This document shows positions 51,786-61,228 of a DNA stretch of 64,000 nt, one piece after another. Numbering within the stretch: the stretch's first letter is position 1; every line of letters starts with the position of its first letter. The notes below the pieces were generated by a model. It was not told the origin of the DNA, made no database searches, and saw only the letters and a list, made by a program, of their open reading frames with translations. The stretch lies in the NCBI GenBank assembly GCA_009837445.1, contig VXTM01000038.1, positions 63,920-127,919 on the forward strand. The letters run 5' to 3'. This DNA is from Acidimicrobiaceae bacterium. GTDB lineage: Bacteria; Actinomycetota; Acidimicrobiia; Acidimicrobiales; Aldehydirespiratoraceae. Both the position numbers and the translations under genes were made by a program.

Positions 51786-52856
51786 TCACCCTTCCAGGAG
51801 GGGCATCACCTCGACCGCGAAGCGTTCCACCAGGTCAGCCTGCGCGGCCACACAGGAAGGCTCCCAGGAGCGGAGCATCCCGTGGGGCCACACGACCACC
51901 TCCGCGATGCCTAGCTCCGACACTCCGGCGAGGATCTGCTCAGCGACCTGCTCGGGAGTTCCCACGCAGTGGAACTCGGTGACGTCATAGAAATCCTCGA
52001 ATGTGTAGACGGCGGGCACATCGTCGGGCCACTGCGGGTGCAGGATGTCGCGCCAGTACTGACCGACAGCGTCCATCACCTGCCGGGTGCGGGCGTCGGC
52101 AGTCGCCAGCAGCCGGCGCTTGGCCTCCGTCGGCTCGACCGCGGTGTCAGTGAGGGTCACGCCCACCAGCCGGTTGCTGAGCAGCGACATCGGATCGCGG
52201 CCGATGTCCTCGCAGGCCCGCTGGACCCGCTCGATCTGCGACCTGACCATGGCTGCCGGCGCCAGATGCGGGGCGACGGAGAAGCCGTCGGCCCATCTCG
52301 CGATCACCGAAGGCATCCGACGCTTACCCCAGGCCAGCGGGATCCACAGGGGGATGGGCGTCTCCGGCTTCGGCTCGCAAACACCGTCAGTGATGTCGTA
52401 GAAGGAGCCGTGGTACGTGGTGCGAGGCTGGGTCCACAGGCTGCGCATGATCGTCATCTCCTCGACCATCTGGTCGATGCGCTGTCCGGGCTCCAGCAAA
52501 GGCTGGCCCATCAGCTCGTACATCTGGGGCTCGTCGCCCGCTCCCATCGTCAGTTCCACCCGACCGCCGCTTATGCGGTCGGCGGTGGCGATCTGGCGAG
52601 CCAGGATGGCCGGGTGGCGCCGTCCGGGCGGCGTGGCCAGCGTGCCGAGGGCGATGCGGTCGGTCGCCTCGGCCAGGGCCGGGATGGCCGCCCACGGCTC
52701 CAGCAGCGGCGTCTCGTGGGGAGCGCCAGCCCATCCGGCGGTGTTGTCCATCAGCCACGCTGCCCGGTACCCCAGGCGCTCGGCAGCCACGGCCAGCGAC
52801 CGGGTCTGATCCCAGTCGCCGCCTGCGGTCGACAGATACAGCGAGCAACTCGTCAT
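51786..52856 (-). CDS. LLM class flavin/F420-dependent oxidoreductase
   Basis: A 356-aa luciferase-like protein. LYLSTAGGDWDQTRSLAVAAERLGY, RIALGTLATPPGRRHPAILARQIATAD, and GGRVELTMGAGDEPQMYELMG near residue 103 are characteristic of the F420 (Mer-like) subgroup. The C-terminal end VWPHGMLRSW is a family-like loop. ATG at 52856 is divergent from the LDH2-type gene at 52906. Substrate unknown. Confidence 0.85.
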   Translation of the reverse strand: MTSCSLYLSTAGGDWDQTRSLAVAAERLGYRAAWLMDNTAGWAGAPHETPLLEPWAAIPALAEATDRIALGTLATPPGRRHPAILARQIATADRISGGRVELTMGAGDEPQMYELMGQPLLEPGQRIDQMVEEMTIMRSLWTQPRTTYHGSFYDITDGVCEPKPETPIPLWIPLAWGKRRMPSVIARWADGFSVAPHLAPAAMVRSQIERVQRACEDIGRDPMSLLSNRLVGVTLTDTAVEPTEAKRRLLATADARTRQVMDAVGQYWRDILHPQWPDDVPAVYTFEDFYDVTEFHCVGTPEQVAEQILAGVSELGIAEVVVWPHGMLRSWEPSCVAAQADLVERFAVEVMPLLEG

Positions 52857-52905
52857 GGAGCCGGTTTCTACAGTAGAGAGACGGGCCGCGACGAAGGGAG
52901 CCTCC

Positions 52906-54048
52906 ATGAACGAGCCCGATCCCACCCGGGGCGGGGCGATGCTGCTCGAGGACCCGGACTTCCTGGAGCACTGCTACCGCCGGGTTCTGAGCGAGCTGGG
53001 GTTCTCGGCCGAGCACGCCGAGGTGGTGGCCCGCTGCGTGTCCGACGGTGACCGCAACGGGAAGCTCACCCAGGGAATGGGCGTGTTCGAAATCCCGGTG
53101 CTGCTGGCCCGAACCGGCACCATGGACGTGACCGCGGTCCCCGAAGTGGTGGACGAAGGACCGGCCTGGCTGGTGATCGACGCCCGCCGGTCCTCCGGCC
53201 AGTGGGCGATCACCGTGGCCACCGAGGCAGCCATCGCCAAGGCTCGGGAGCACGCCATCGCCATCGCCTTCGTGCGGGACTTCAACGACGCCGGCGCCTT
53301 CGGCACCTACGTCCGGATGGCGGCCCGGGAGGGCATGATGGCCATGGCCACCAACAACAGCCTGCCGCTGGTCTCGCCGTGGGGCGGGATGGAGAACGTG
53401 CTGTCGGGTGCGCCGTTCGCGGCCGCGTCGCCCGGCGGTGAGCACCCGCCCATCGTCAGCGACATCCAGGCCATCGAGGTCCACGACGGCGACTTGAGCG
53501 AGGCGTACTTCCAGGGCAAGAGGCTGCCGGGACCGTTCCTGGTCGATCCTGACACCGGCGAGCTCACCGACGACCCAGCCCCTTACTTCAAGCAGATGGA
53601 GGACTACGGCCGGATATCGGACTGCGAGGCACCATCGGTATTCGGCTCGCCCCGCCTGTACGCCTTCAACCTGTTCACCGAGATGCTGGCCGGGATCATC
53701 AACCCCGGCGCCCGTCTCAGCCCCGAGATCGCGGGACCCCCGTCCTACTGGCTGGAGCCCCGGGACGAGGCCCTCACCGGCGGCGCCTGCGTTATCGTCA
53801 TCGACCCGTCCCACTGGATGCCGGCCGATGAGGCCGGCCGCAAGTCGGACCGGCTGGTCGAGGCGGTGAAGGGGGCCAAGCGGCGCCCCGGAGTCGAAGA
53901 GATCTTCCTGCCCGGCGAGCGGGGCTGGCGAGCCATGGACTCCGACGGCCCGGTGGAGATCCTGCCGGCCCACTGGGAGTCGTTCGTGCAGATAGTCGAG
54001 AGCGTCGACTTGGACATCGACCGCCTCCGAGCCGAGTTCGCGGACTAG
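52906..54048 (+). CDS. LDH2 family malate/lactate/ureidoglycolate-type dehydrogenase
   Basis: A 380-aa NAD(P)-dependent oxidoreductase of the LDH2/YbiC group. Typical positions: SDGDRNGKLTQGMGVFEIP (usual S..RGx.SHG.. becomes KLTQGMG), TVATEAAIAKAREHAIAIAFVRDFNDAGAFGTYVRMAAREGMMAMATNNSLP with the catalytic acid/His region altered, and the C-terminal GEI-like RLSPEIAGPPSYWLEPRDEAL. The SHG to TQG change removes the catalytic His, so the reaction may differ. Its AllD relatives oxidise ureidoglycolate to oxalurate, but it lies 30 kb from the AllFGH-like genes among ring-cleavage-type genes, so no link is claimed. Confidence 0.8.
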   Translation: MNEPDPTRGGAMLLEDPDFLEHCYRRVLSELGFSAEHAEVVARCVSDGDRNGKLTQGMGVFEIPVLLARTGTMDVTAVPEVVDEGPAWLVIDARRSSGQWAITVATEAAIAKAREHAIAIAFVRDFNDAGAFGTYVRMAAREGMMAMATNNSLPLVSPWGGMENVLSGAPFAAASPGGEHPPIVSDIQAIEVHDGDLSEAYFQGKRLPGPFLVDPDTGELTDDPAPYFKQMEDYGRISDCEAPSVFGSPRLYAFNLFTEMLAGIINPGARLSPEIAGPPSYWLEPRDEALTGGACVIVIDPSHWMPADEAGRKSDRLVEAVKGAKRRPGVEEIFLPGERGWRAMDSDGPVEILPAHWESFVQIVESVDLDIDRLRAEFAD

Positions 54049-54072
54049 GGCTGCAGCCGCTATGAAGGTCAG

Positions 54073-55068
54073 GTGATGGACTTCCGCTTCGACCACGTCG
54101 GTTTCCTGACCCCCGACGTGGACTACGGCGTCGGCGTGTACCGGGCGCTTGGCTGCCAGCTGACCGAGCGGACCTACCGCCGAGGCAGCCACGACGTGGC
54201 CTACGGCGGAGCCGGAACCGACGTGCTGCTCGAGTTCCAGGGCCCGCCGCTGCTGCCCGAGTCCGAGGACTACCTGGCCCGCCAGCCGTGGAGCATCGAG
54301 CGGGTGGCGCTGGTTTGCGACGACGTGGAGGCGGCCTATGCCCGGCTCATGGAGGCGGGTGTGCCGTCGGCCTGGACCCCGGAGCCGTTCGTGGTCGACG
54401 GGGTGACGCTGGCGATTGCCGCCGGGGTGTGGTCTCCGGAGGGGCTGATGATCGATCTGGTCGAGCACCGCGACGTGGCCGTGCCCCGGCCGGTCCGGGG
54501 TCCCCGGGACGACCTGGCCCTGCACCACGTGTGCTTCGTCACCCCGGATCTTGCCCGGGCCGAGGCCTTCTGGGTCGACCACTTCGGGCTGGTCAAGACC
54601 TACGACTTCACCGCACCGCTACCGGACGGCCGCAGGCAGGGGTTCGTGATGCTGAGCGACCCGTTCTTCGACGCGGCCGGCCACGAGTTCAGCCTGGAGA
54701 TCATCGGCGGCGCCTTCGACACCATCGACGGACCGGTGTTCGAGCGGCGGGGCAGCTGCTACGACCACATCTGCTTCACCACCGGCGACGTGGCCGGGAC
54801 TTGGCAGCGGGCCGTCGACCGGGGCGTGGAGCCGCTGAGCGAGCCGGCCTACTACCCCGAGTACGACAGCACCATCGCCTGGCTCTACGACGCCGACGGC
54901 ACCCACATCGAGTTGATGAGCCCGGTGCCGGCCGATCTAATGGTCGACGCCCACCGCCTCGGCCGGTGCGCCAACGGTTGGGTGGACGACTGGCAGCGCA
55001 ACCCGACCGTGCTCCCCCGCCGGGGAGACACCGCTCTGCAGGTCCGCCGCGACCCCAGCAGCCGATGA
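54073..55068 (+). CDS. VOC family protein (two-domain)
   Basis: A 331-aa two-module VOC protein. FDHVGFLTPDVDYGVGVYRALG and LHHVCFVTPDLARAEAFWVDHFGL start the two modules; the ends are MIDLVEH and GTHIELMSPV, giving His/His/Glu-type metal sites. It resembles extradiol dioxygenase or 4-hydroxyphenylpyruvate dioxygenase-like folds but lacks their full signature. GTG at 54073 follows a GAAGG site; the ATG next to it is also usable. Same strand as LDH2, ADH and DMFase-like genes. Confidence 0.8.
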   Translation: MMDFRFDHVGFLTPDVDYGVGVYRALGCQLTERTYRRGSHDVAYGGAGTDVLLEFQGPPLLPESEDYLARQPWSIERVALVCDDVEAAYARLMEAGVPSAWTPEPFVVDGVTLAIAAGVWSPEGLMIDLVEHRDVAVPRPVRGPRDDLALHHVCFVTPDLARAEAFWVDHFGLVKTYDFTAPLPDGRRQGFVMLSDPFFDAAGHEFSLEIIGGAFDTIDGPVFERRGSCYDHICFTTGDVAGTWQRAVDRGVEPLSEPAYYPEYDSTIAWLYDADGTHIELMSPVPADLMVDAHRLGRCANGWVDDWQRNPTVLPRRGDTALQVRRDPSSR

Positions 55069-55105
55069 CCGCCCGCACGGCACAACCCGAAGGAGACCAT
55101 CGCAC

Positions 55106-56140
55106 ATGAAAGCCGCCATCTACGACGCTCCTGGCCAGCCACTGCGCATCGCCGAGGTCCCCGATCCCCGGCCCGGACCGGGTCAGGCGGTGATCAGGGT
55201 GTCGGCCTGCGGCGTCTGCGGCTCCGACCTGCACGCCACCACCGCGGAGGGCGACCTGGCCCGCCGCGGCGCCGTGTTGGGCCACGAGGTAACCGGCAAG
55301 ATCGTCGAGATCGGTCCCGAGCCAGTAGGCGACTGGGCGGTGGGCGACAGGGTGTATGCCATCCCGATCGGGTCGTGCGGGCGCTGTCCCTATTGCCTGC
55401 TCGACCGCCCCGAGGCGTGCCCGGAACAGCTCACCTTCGGGGCGCTGGGCCCCGACGAGCCCGACGGCGCCTACGCCGAGTACCTGACCGTGTCGCTCTC
55501 GGACCTGCTGGCGGTGCCCGACGGCGTCTCCATGGACGTGGCCGCGCTCTGCGAGCCGCTCGCCACCGGGCTGATGTGTGTACGCCAGGCCGCGCTGGAG
55601 ATCGGCGATCGGGTGCTGATCCTGGGCGGAGGCCCCATCGGCCTGGCCATCACCGTCTGGGCCCGGTTCTTCGGCACGCGCCGGGTGGTGGTGTCCGAGC
55701 GGGTCGAGCACCGGCGGCAGCTGGCTGTGCGCCTCGGGGCGACCGACACCATCGACGCCGGAGCCGACACCGACGTCGCCGCCCGGTTCGTTGAGCTGAC
55801 CGGGGCCGAGCCCGACGCGGTGATCGAGGCGGTGGGACGGCCGGGGATGCTCAACGCGGCCATCGCCGCAGTGAGGCCCCACGGCACGGTGGTCACCGGC
55901 GGGGTGTGCATGGAGCCGGACTCCTTCGACCACCTGCTCGCCTATTCCAAGGAGCCGGTGGTCCGCACGGCTCGCGTCTACACCAAGGCCGACAATGAGT
56001 TCATCCTGGAGATGATCGCGACTGGCCGTATCGACCCCACGCCGATGATCTCGCATCGCATCGGGCTGGATGCACTACCCGAGACCTTCGAGGCACTGCG
56101 CAGGCCTACCGACCAATGCAAGGTAATGGTGATGCCGTAG
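55106..56140 (+). CDS. Zinc-dependent alcohol dehydrogenase (MDR family)
   Basis: A 344-aa medium-chain dehydrogenase. CGVCGSDLHA (catalytic zinc Cys), GHEVTGKI (catalytic His/Glu), and CGRCPYCLLDRPEAC (four structural-zinc cysteines) are complete; LILGGGPIGLAITVWARFFG is the NAD(P) loop. The pattern resembles threonine/sorbitol dehydrogenase-like members. ATG at 55106 after AAGGAGA. Substrate unknown; context suggests an alcohol made by the nearby oxygenases. Confidence 0.92.
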   Translation: MKAAIYDAPGQPLRIAEVPDPRPGPGQAVIRVSACGVCGSDLHATTAEGDLARRGAVLGHEVTGKIVEIGPEPVGDWAVGDRVYAIPIGSCGRCPYCLLDRPEACPEQLTFGALGPDEPDGAYAEYLTVSLSDLLAVPDGVSMDVAALCEPLATGLMCVRQAALEIGDRVLILGGGPIGLAITVWARFFGTRRVVVSERVEHRRQLAVRLGATDTIDAGADTDVAARFVELTGAEPDAVIEAVGRPGMLNAAIAAVRPHGTVVTGGVCMEPDSFDHLLAYSKEPVVRTARVYTKADNEFILEMIATGRIDPTPMISHRIGLDALPETFEALRRPTDQCKVMVMP

Positions 56141-56177
56141 TGGACCACCCCGTCCTGCAGATCGCGGCGCGCTAGCC

Positions 56178-57821
56178 ATGACGGCAGAGCGAGGCTCCTC
56201 CGAAGGTCAGTGGCTCACCTGGCTTGAGCGGATCACCGCCGAGGGCCCCAGCGCAGACCCGGAGGCGCTTGAGATCTGGGGCTACACCGACCGGCCGAGC
56301 TACGCCCCCGGCGAGACGGTCAGCCTGCACGTGTCCACCACCGCGCCGAGCTGGGGCTTCGAGGTATGGCGCGACGGGCACGCTTTCGAGAGGGTCCACG
56401 AGCAAGGCGGACTCGCGGGCGCGCGCCATCCGATCCCTGGTGACGTGGTTGCCTCCGGCTGCGGCTGGCCCCAGGGCGTCTCGTTCGAGACTCCGGCCGA
56501 TTGGGCCTCGGGTGGCTACATCGTGGTTCTGCGGGGTGAGCGGGACGGCCGGGAGGTCACTCAGGACGCCTTCTTCGTGCTGCGACCCTCGGTGCCTGGC
56601 CAACGTTCGAAGCTGGCCATGGTGGCGGCCACCTACACCTGGCAGGAGTACAACGACTGGGGCGGGGGCTGCGGGTACTTCTCCGACGAGTACGTCGACC
56701 ACACCGCCGACCCGCTGGAGGTACGCGAGAAGAGCTTCAAGCCACGTCTGAGCTTCGACCGGCCGTGGTCGCGGGGCTTGATCCGCACCCCGGTCGGTGC
56801 TCCCCGCATCGCCCAACCTCCCCCGCCGGTGGGCGCAGCAGTCGGAATCCCGGCTGCGGACTGGGCCATCAGCAACGGCTACTCGGTGTGGACGGTGGCG
56901 GCCGGCTGGGCCCGCTACGACGCGCTTACGTTCCGCTGGCTGGAGGCCAACGGATACGAGCCCGAACTGCTGTCGCAGTGGGACCTCGACCGCGACCCCG
57001 GAGTGCTCGACGCGTACCGTACGGTTGTCACCACCGGCCACGACGAGTACTGGACGGCCGCCGGCCGTGCCGTACTGGACCGGTTCACCGAGCGGGGCGG
57101 CCGCTACGCCCGCCTCGCGGGCAACATCGTCTGGCAGGTGCGCATGGAGGACGACCTGCGCACCCAGGTGTGCCACAAGTACGCCGCCCACGCCGACCCC
57201 GAGCGCCACAGCGACGACATCGACCGGCGCACCGGGGCGTTCGAGGCCCACTACATCGACCGGCCCCCGGTCACCACCTTCGGCGCCAACGGCTTCCGGG
57301 GCGTGTACTCACGGATGGGTGGCCTGTCGCCCCGGGGCGCGGGCGGGTTCATCGTCTACCGGCCCGGCCACTGGGCCTTCGATGGAGCCGACGTCTACTA
57401 CGGCGACGTCCTAGGCGCCGGCGTGCCCCTGGTGGGCTACGAGACCGACGGCGTGGCCTACACCTTCCGCCAGGGGCTCCCCTATCCCACCGGCGACGAC
57501 GGTGCCCCTGAGGGTCTGGAGATCCTGGCGTTGACCCCGGTGACTCTCGAGGAGGAGGACCACGGCCAGGCCGGGAACCTGATCTCGATCGCCGACGGCG
57601 ACCTAGCCTTCGCGGCCGAGGCCCTCTTCGGCGAGGACACACCCGAGAACCGCCACTGCATCCGCTACGGCAGCGCGGTGATCACCGCCATGGCCAAGGG
57701 CTCAGGCGAGGTCTTCTGCGCGGGAACCACCGAGTGGTGCCACGCCCTGGCCCTAGGCGACCCCCAGGTACAGACCATCACCCGCAACGTCCTCAACCGC
57801 TTCCTCAACAGGGCCGGATAG
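56178..57821 (+). CDS. N,N-dimethylformamidase large-subunit-like protein
   Basis: A 547-aa member of the DMFase beta-subunit family. In the characterised enzyme an iron held by two Tyr and one Glu hydrolyses formamides. Visible here: VWTVAAGWARYDALT, TTGHDEYWTAAGRAVLDRF near residue 290 (family-typical GHDEYW), LAGNIVWQVRM, and a late GSGEVFCAGTTEWCHAL. Length is below the full large subunit (over 750 aa), and no gene for the small subunit is nearby. It is preceded by zinc ADH and followed by a convergent amidohydrolase. Formamide or another amide hydrolysis is the likely role. Confidence 0.8.
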   Translation: MTAERGSSEGQWLTWLERITAEGPSADPEALEIWGYTDRPSYAPGETVSLHVSTTAPSWGFEVWRDGHAFERVHEQGGLAGARHPIPGDVVASGCGWPQGVSFETPADWASGGYIVVLRGERDGREVTQDAFFVLRPSVPGQRSKLAMVAATYTWQEYNDWGGGCGYFSDEYVDHTADPLEVREKSFKPRLSFDRPWSRGLIRTPVGAPRIAQPPPPVGAAVGIPAADWAISNGYSVWTVAAGWARYDALTFRWLEANGYEPELLSQWDLDRDPGVLDAYRTVVTTGHDEYWTAAGRAVLDRFTERGGRYARLAGNIVWQVRMEDDLRTQVCHKYAAHADPERHSDDIDRRTGAFEAHYIDRPPVTTFGANGFRGVYSRMGGLSPRGAGGFIVYRPGHWAFDGADVYYGDVLGAGVPLVGYETDGVAYTFRQGLPYPTGDDGAPEGLEILALTPVTLEEEDHGQAGNLISIADGDLAFAAEALFGEDTPENRHCIRYGSAVITAMAKGSGEVFCAGTTEWCHALALGDPQVQTITRNVLNRFLNRAG

Positions 57822-57860
57822 CCGCCCCCACATCAAGTTCCCCGTCTCGGAGCTTGTGAT

Positions 57861-58769
57861 CTAGGCGGCCAGGCGCAGGAACGTCTCGGCGTTGCGACCC
57901 AGAATGGCCGCCTTCTCCTCGTCGGCGAGACCGGGGATGGACATGACCCGTTCGATGGTGTCGTCTAGCCGGTACCAGGGGAAGTCTGTGCCGAACAGCA
58001 CCCGGTGGCTGCCGATGCTGGCTATGAGCCGTCCGAGGTCGGCGAAGGTGGGCGCGTTGGGCGCGCCGGCGTACTGGATGATCTCGCACAAGTCGAAGGC
58101 AACGTTGGGGCAGGCTTCGGCGAGGGCGGGGGCGGTTCGCCATTCGGCACCGCCGAGATGGGCCACCACCGTCCGCAGCGCGGGATGGTTCTGGAGCACC
58201 CCGGTGAAGCGGAGAGGCTCGCCGTGATGGACCCGGCTGTCGTGGGTCCGGCCGCCGTGGGCCACGACCGGCAGGTCGAGGTCGGCGCAGGCATGCCAGA
58301 TGTGAGCTACCCGGGGGTCATCCACCGCGATGCGCTCGATGCTGGGGTGGATCTTGACGCCGCGGGCGCCGAGGCTCTTGAGTTCCTCCAACTCGCCATG
58401 AAACCCGGCCGAGTCGGTGCGGTGCATGTCCGCGCCAACGAAGGCGATGAGTTCCGGCCGCGCGCCGGCGGTGGCGCAGACCTGGCGGTTCTGGGCGGCG
58501 AGCTTGGCTGCGTGCTCCTCCTCGCCGGCGCCGGGATGGACCATGCGCTCCAAGCCGCCGAGCCAGGTGTGCAACAGGATCGCCCTGGAGACCCCGGCGG
58601 CGGCCATGGCGGCGAGCAGCCCGTCGACTGTTCCGGGCTGGGCCGGCGGGTCGATCAACCCGGGCGGAGCGCCGTACTCTGCCGGGGCGTAGCCGTCGAC
58701 CAGCGTCCGGGCATCCTCGGCGGTGTCGAAGGCATGGGCATGAGAGTCGATGACCAGGGGACCGGCCAC
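57861..58769 (-). CDS. Amidohydrolase (metal-dependent, amidohydrolase-2 family)
   Basis: A 302-aa TIM-barrel hydrolase. VIDSHAHAFD gives HxH metal ligands, KIHPSIERIAV, VVAHGGRTHDSR and VVAHLGGAEW the strand-5/6 ligands, and FGTDFPWYRLDDT the final catalytic Asp. Members hydrolyse C-N or C-O bonds or decarboxylate acids (ACMSD-like). Start GTG at 58769, one base from the SDR stop; the two are surely cotranscribed. Convergent with the DMFase-like gene. Confidence 0.87.
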   Translation of the reverse strand: MAGPLVIDSHAHAFDTAEDARTLVDGYAPAEYGAPPGLIDPPAQPGTVDGLLAAMAAAGVSRAILLHTWLGGLERMVHPGAGEEEHAAKLAAQNRQVCATAGARPELIAFVGADMHRTDSAGFHGELEELKSLGARGVKIHPSIERIAVDDPRVAHIWHACADLDLPVVAHGGRTHDSRVHHGEPLRFTGVLQNHPALRTVVAHLGGAEWRTAPALAEACPNVAFDLCEIIQYAGAPNAPTFADLGRLIASIGSHRVLFGTDFPWYRLDDTIERVMSIPGLADEEKAAILGRNAETFLRLAA

Positions 58770-58770
58770 C

Positions 58771-59496
58771 TCAGCGTCCCTTGTGCATGCCGCCGGACAC
58801 GTTAAGGATCGCTCCGGAGATCCAGTCACCGCCCGGGCCGAGCAGGTACTCGACCATGTCGGCCACTGGCTGCGGCCCGACGATGCCGAGGGGGAACATC
58901 GCCTCGATCTGGTCGATCTCCTCCCTGCTCATGGGCTGGCCCGTTCCGATGGCACCGGGGGCGATGGCGTTGACGAGGATGCCCCGACCCTCCAGCTGCT
59001 GGGCCATGGCCACCACCAGCCCATGCAGCCCCGCCTTGGCTGCGTGGTAGGCCGGCGTGATCCCGTCAGAGACGACGTAAGCCGACGCCGAGCTGATGAT
59101 CACGATGCGGCCACCGCCGTGGTCGACCATGTGGTCGGCGGCGGCCTTGGCCACCCACCACGGACCCGACAGGTCCACATCGACCACTCGCCGCCACAGG
59201 TCCTCGCCGGTGGTCAGCGCCGTGCCCGGAGGAGCATCGAGTCCCGCCACCTGCACCACTGCATCGAGACCGCCGAGTGTCTCCACTGCGGCTGCCACCA
59301 TGGCCCGGCAGGAATCCGGATCGGAAATGTCGACGGCCACCGACTCGGCACCGAGACCGGCCGCCACCGCTGCAACCTTGTCGGACTGGATGTCAGCCAG
59401 CAGGAGCGTGGTGCCGGACCGGCGGGCCAGCGTCTCGGCCACCGTCCGGCCGATGCCCTGAGCAGCCCCCGTGACAACTACATTCGCTACGCCCAC
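58771..59496 (-). CDS. Short-chain dehydrogenase/reductase
   Basis: A 241-aa SDR: VVVTGAAQGIGRTVAETLA, Ser in IISSASAY, YHAAKAGLHG as YxxxK. The usual NNAG reads VQVAGLD, an uncommon change. GAILNVSGGMHKGR ends it. GTG at 59496 is 56 bases from the divergent Rieske oxygenase gene. Substrate unknown. Confidence 0.87.
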   Translation of the reverse strand: MGVANVVVTGAAQGIGRTVAETLARRSGTTLLLADIQSDKVAAVAAGLGAESVAVDISDPDSCRAMVAAAVETLGGLDAVVQVAGLDAPPGTALTTGEDLWRRVVDVDLSGPWWVAKAAADHMVDHGGGRIVIISSASAYVVSDGITPAYHAAKAGLHGLVVAMAQQLEGRGILVNAIAPGAIGTGQPMSREEIDQIEAMFPLGIVGPQPVADMVEYLLGPGGDWISGAILNVSGGMHKGR

Positions 59497-59552
59497 GCCC
59501 GCAATCTAGGTACTCGCTGCCACCGACCACGAACTAAGGAGCAGCTGCCCGG

Positions 59553-60680
59553 ATGACCGCAATCGACGTCAGCCCTGCCGATCTGGCCGCCGCCCGGGAG
59601 CCGATCGCCACCGCCACCACGCTGCCCCCGTCCTTCTACACCGACCAGGCCGTCTACGATGAGATCGTCGACCGGGTGTTCCGGCACTCCTGGCTGCCCG
59701 TCGCCCACGTGTCACAGCTGGCCCACCCTGGCGACTACGTGGCTCTGGAGATGGCGGGCGAGCCGATCGTCGCCACGGTCGACCGCGACGGCGAGATGCA
59801 TGTGCTGTCGAACGTGTGCCGGCACCGGTGGGCGAGCATCGTGGAGGGCCGCGGGTCCGCCCCGGCGCTGCAGTGCCCCTACCACCTGTGGACCTACAGC
59901 CTCGACGGGCGCCTGTCGGGCGCGCCCCGCATGGACAGGGTCGACTTCGACAAGTCCGGCTGCCGGTTGCCGGAGTACCGCCACGAGGTCTGGAACGGGT
60001 TCGTGTTCATGACATTCGACCCGGGTATCGAGCCGCTCGCTCCCCAGATCGCAGGCCTCGATGCCATGGTGACCAGCTGGCGCCTCGACGAGCTCGTCGT
60101 CTCAGCCACGCTCTCCGAGACGGCCGACTGGAGCTGGAACGCGATGGTCGACAACTGGGCTGAGAACTATCACGTCACCAGCGTGCACCCTGACTCGCTG
60201 GAGCAGATGACGCCGGCGTCTCTGACCGAACCCATCGACAATCGCGGCGAGCCATGGTGCTACGCCCGTATCGGAAACACGCCGGAGTACCAGGCCACCA
60301 TCGACCGGCCCATCTCGACGCTCGACACCGATCAGACCACCTACTCGGCAGCCGGCGTGGTCTTCCCGCTGCTATGCTTCTTCACGTTCCCCGACCTGGC
60401 AGCGTGGCTGCACGTGAGGCCGACCCGGCGGGTCGACGAACTCGACATCGAGCTGTTTCTGCTGGTGGAGCCCGAGTTGGCCGAGTCCGAGCACATCGAG
60501 GAGATCCGGGAGGCTCAGCTCAAGCTGGGGCGATCGGTTTGGGAGCAGGACGCTGAGATGTGCCGCCGGTCCTATGCCGGCCTCAGGTCAGCGTCGGCCC
60601 GACCGGCCCGGCTGTCGCATCTCGAGCTGTCGGTGTGGCAGACCCAGAACTGGCTGCTTGACGCCCTCGGCCTGGACTGA
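59553..60680 (+). CDS. Rieske-type aromatic ring-hydroxylating oxygenase alpha subunit
   Basis: A 375-aa oxygenase. Rieske domain: CRHR (Cys89, His91) and CPYHLWTYS (Cys108, His111). Catalytic domain: DNWAENYHVTSVH (non-heme iron histidines, with the bridging acid nearby), and a C-terminal helical tail. Such alpha subunits add oxygen to rings or demethylate. No beta subunit or ferredoxin/reductase gene is adjacent, which is normal for O- or N-demethylases with separate partners. Start ATG 59553. Confidence 0.92.
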   Translation: MTAIDVSPADLAAAREPIATATTLPPSFYTDQAVYDEIVDRVFRHSWLPVAHVSQLAHPGDYVALEMAGEPIVATVDRDGEMHVLSNVCRHRWASIVEGRGSAPALQCPYHLWTYSLDGRLSGAPRMDRVDFDKSGCRLPEYRHEVWNGFVFMTFDPGIEPLAPQIAGLDAMVTSWRLDELVVSATLSETADWSWNAMVDNWAENYHVTSVHPDSLEQMTPASLTEPIDNRGEPWCYARIGNTPEYQATIDRPISTLDTDQTTYSAAGVVFPLLCFFTFPDLAAWLHVRPTRRVDELDIELFLLVEPELAESEHIEEIREAQLKLGRSVWEQDAEMCRRSYAGLRSASARPARLSHLELSVWQTQNWLLDALGLD

Positions 60681-60730
60681 GGACGCGCCCGGGCTAGCAG
60701 CCTCCAGGGTTAGGACCGGGCCCGGACCGC

Positions 60731-61228
60731 CTATAGCTGGTCGAAGAGGGTGAGGTGCTCGACCAGGCCCTCGTCGAAGCTGGTCATCCAGCGGCCGGCG
60801 GCGTGGACCCTCGAGAACAGCCACTCACCGTCGACCCTGCGGTACTCCTCGGTGTAGGTGCCCGCGGCCCACAGCATCTGCTCGTCGCCATCGATGCGCT
60901 GGATCGACAGCAGCAGCACCTGCCAGCGTCCCGAGGCGCTGTCGCCGTCGACTTCGATGAGCGGGGTCACCGCGTAATGGCGCGACCAGATGCAGGTGCG
61001 GGAGTACTCCTCGTTCCACTCGATGATGGCGTCGCGGCCTACGAGATGGTCGATGGGCTCCTCGATGAACACCGCGTCGTCGGTGAACAGCTCCGGGAAG
61101 CGGTGGTGCTGGTCCGGGTCGTCGCAGTACCAGCAGTAGCGAGCCTTGAGCGCCTTGATGGCCTCGATGTCGAGCAGCCGTTGCACTTCGGGGTGAGTCA
61201 CGTGGCCGGTGTCCTTCGAGTCGCTCAT
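60731..61228 (-). CDS. SnoaL-like/nuclear transport factor 2-like protein
   Basis: A 165-aa NTF2-fold protein: LLDIEAIKALKARYCWYCDDPD at the N-terminus, FTDDAVFIEEP near residue 46, and AAGTYTEEYRRVDGEWLFSRVHAAGRWM at the end match SnoaL_4-like domains. These are hydrolases, isomerases or small oxygenase subunits. ATG at 61228 overlaps the preceding SDR stop by one base (TGATG). The fold also makes beta subunits of some ring-hydroxylating oxygenases, so pairing with the neighbouring Rieske alpha subunit is possible. Confidence 0.85.
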   Translation of the reverse strand: MSDSKDTGHVTHPEVQRLLDIEAIKALKARYCWYCDDPDQHHRFPELFTDDAVFIEEPIDHLVGRDAIIEWNEEYSRTCIWSRHYAVTPLIEVDGDSASGRWQVLLLSIQRIDGDEQMLWAAGTYTEEYRRVDGEWLFSRVHAAGRWMTSFDEGLVEHLTLFDQL

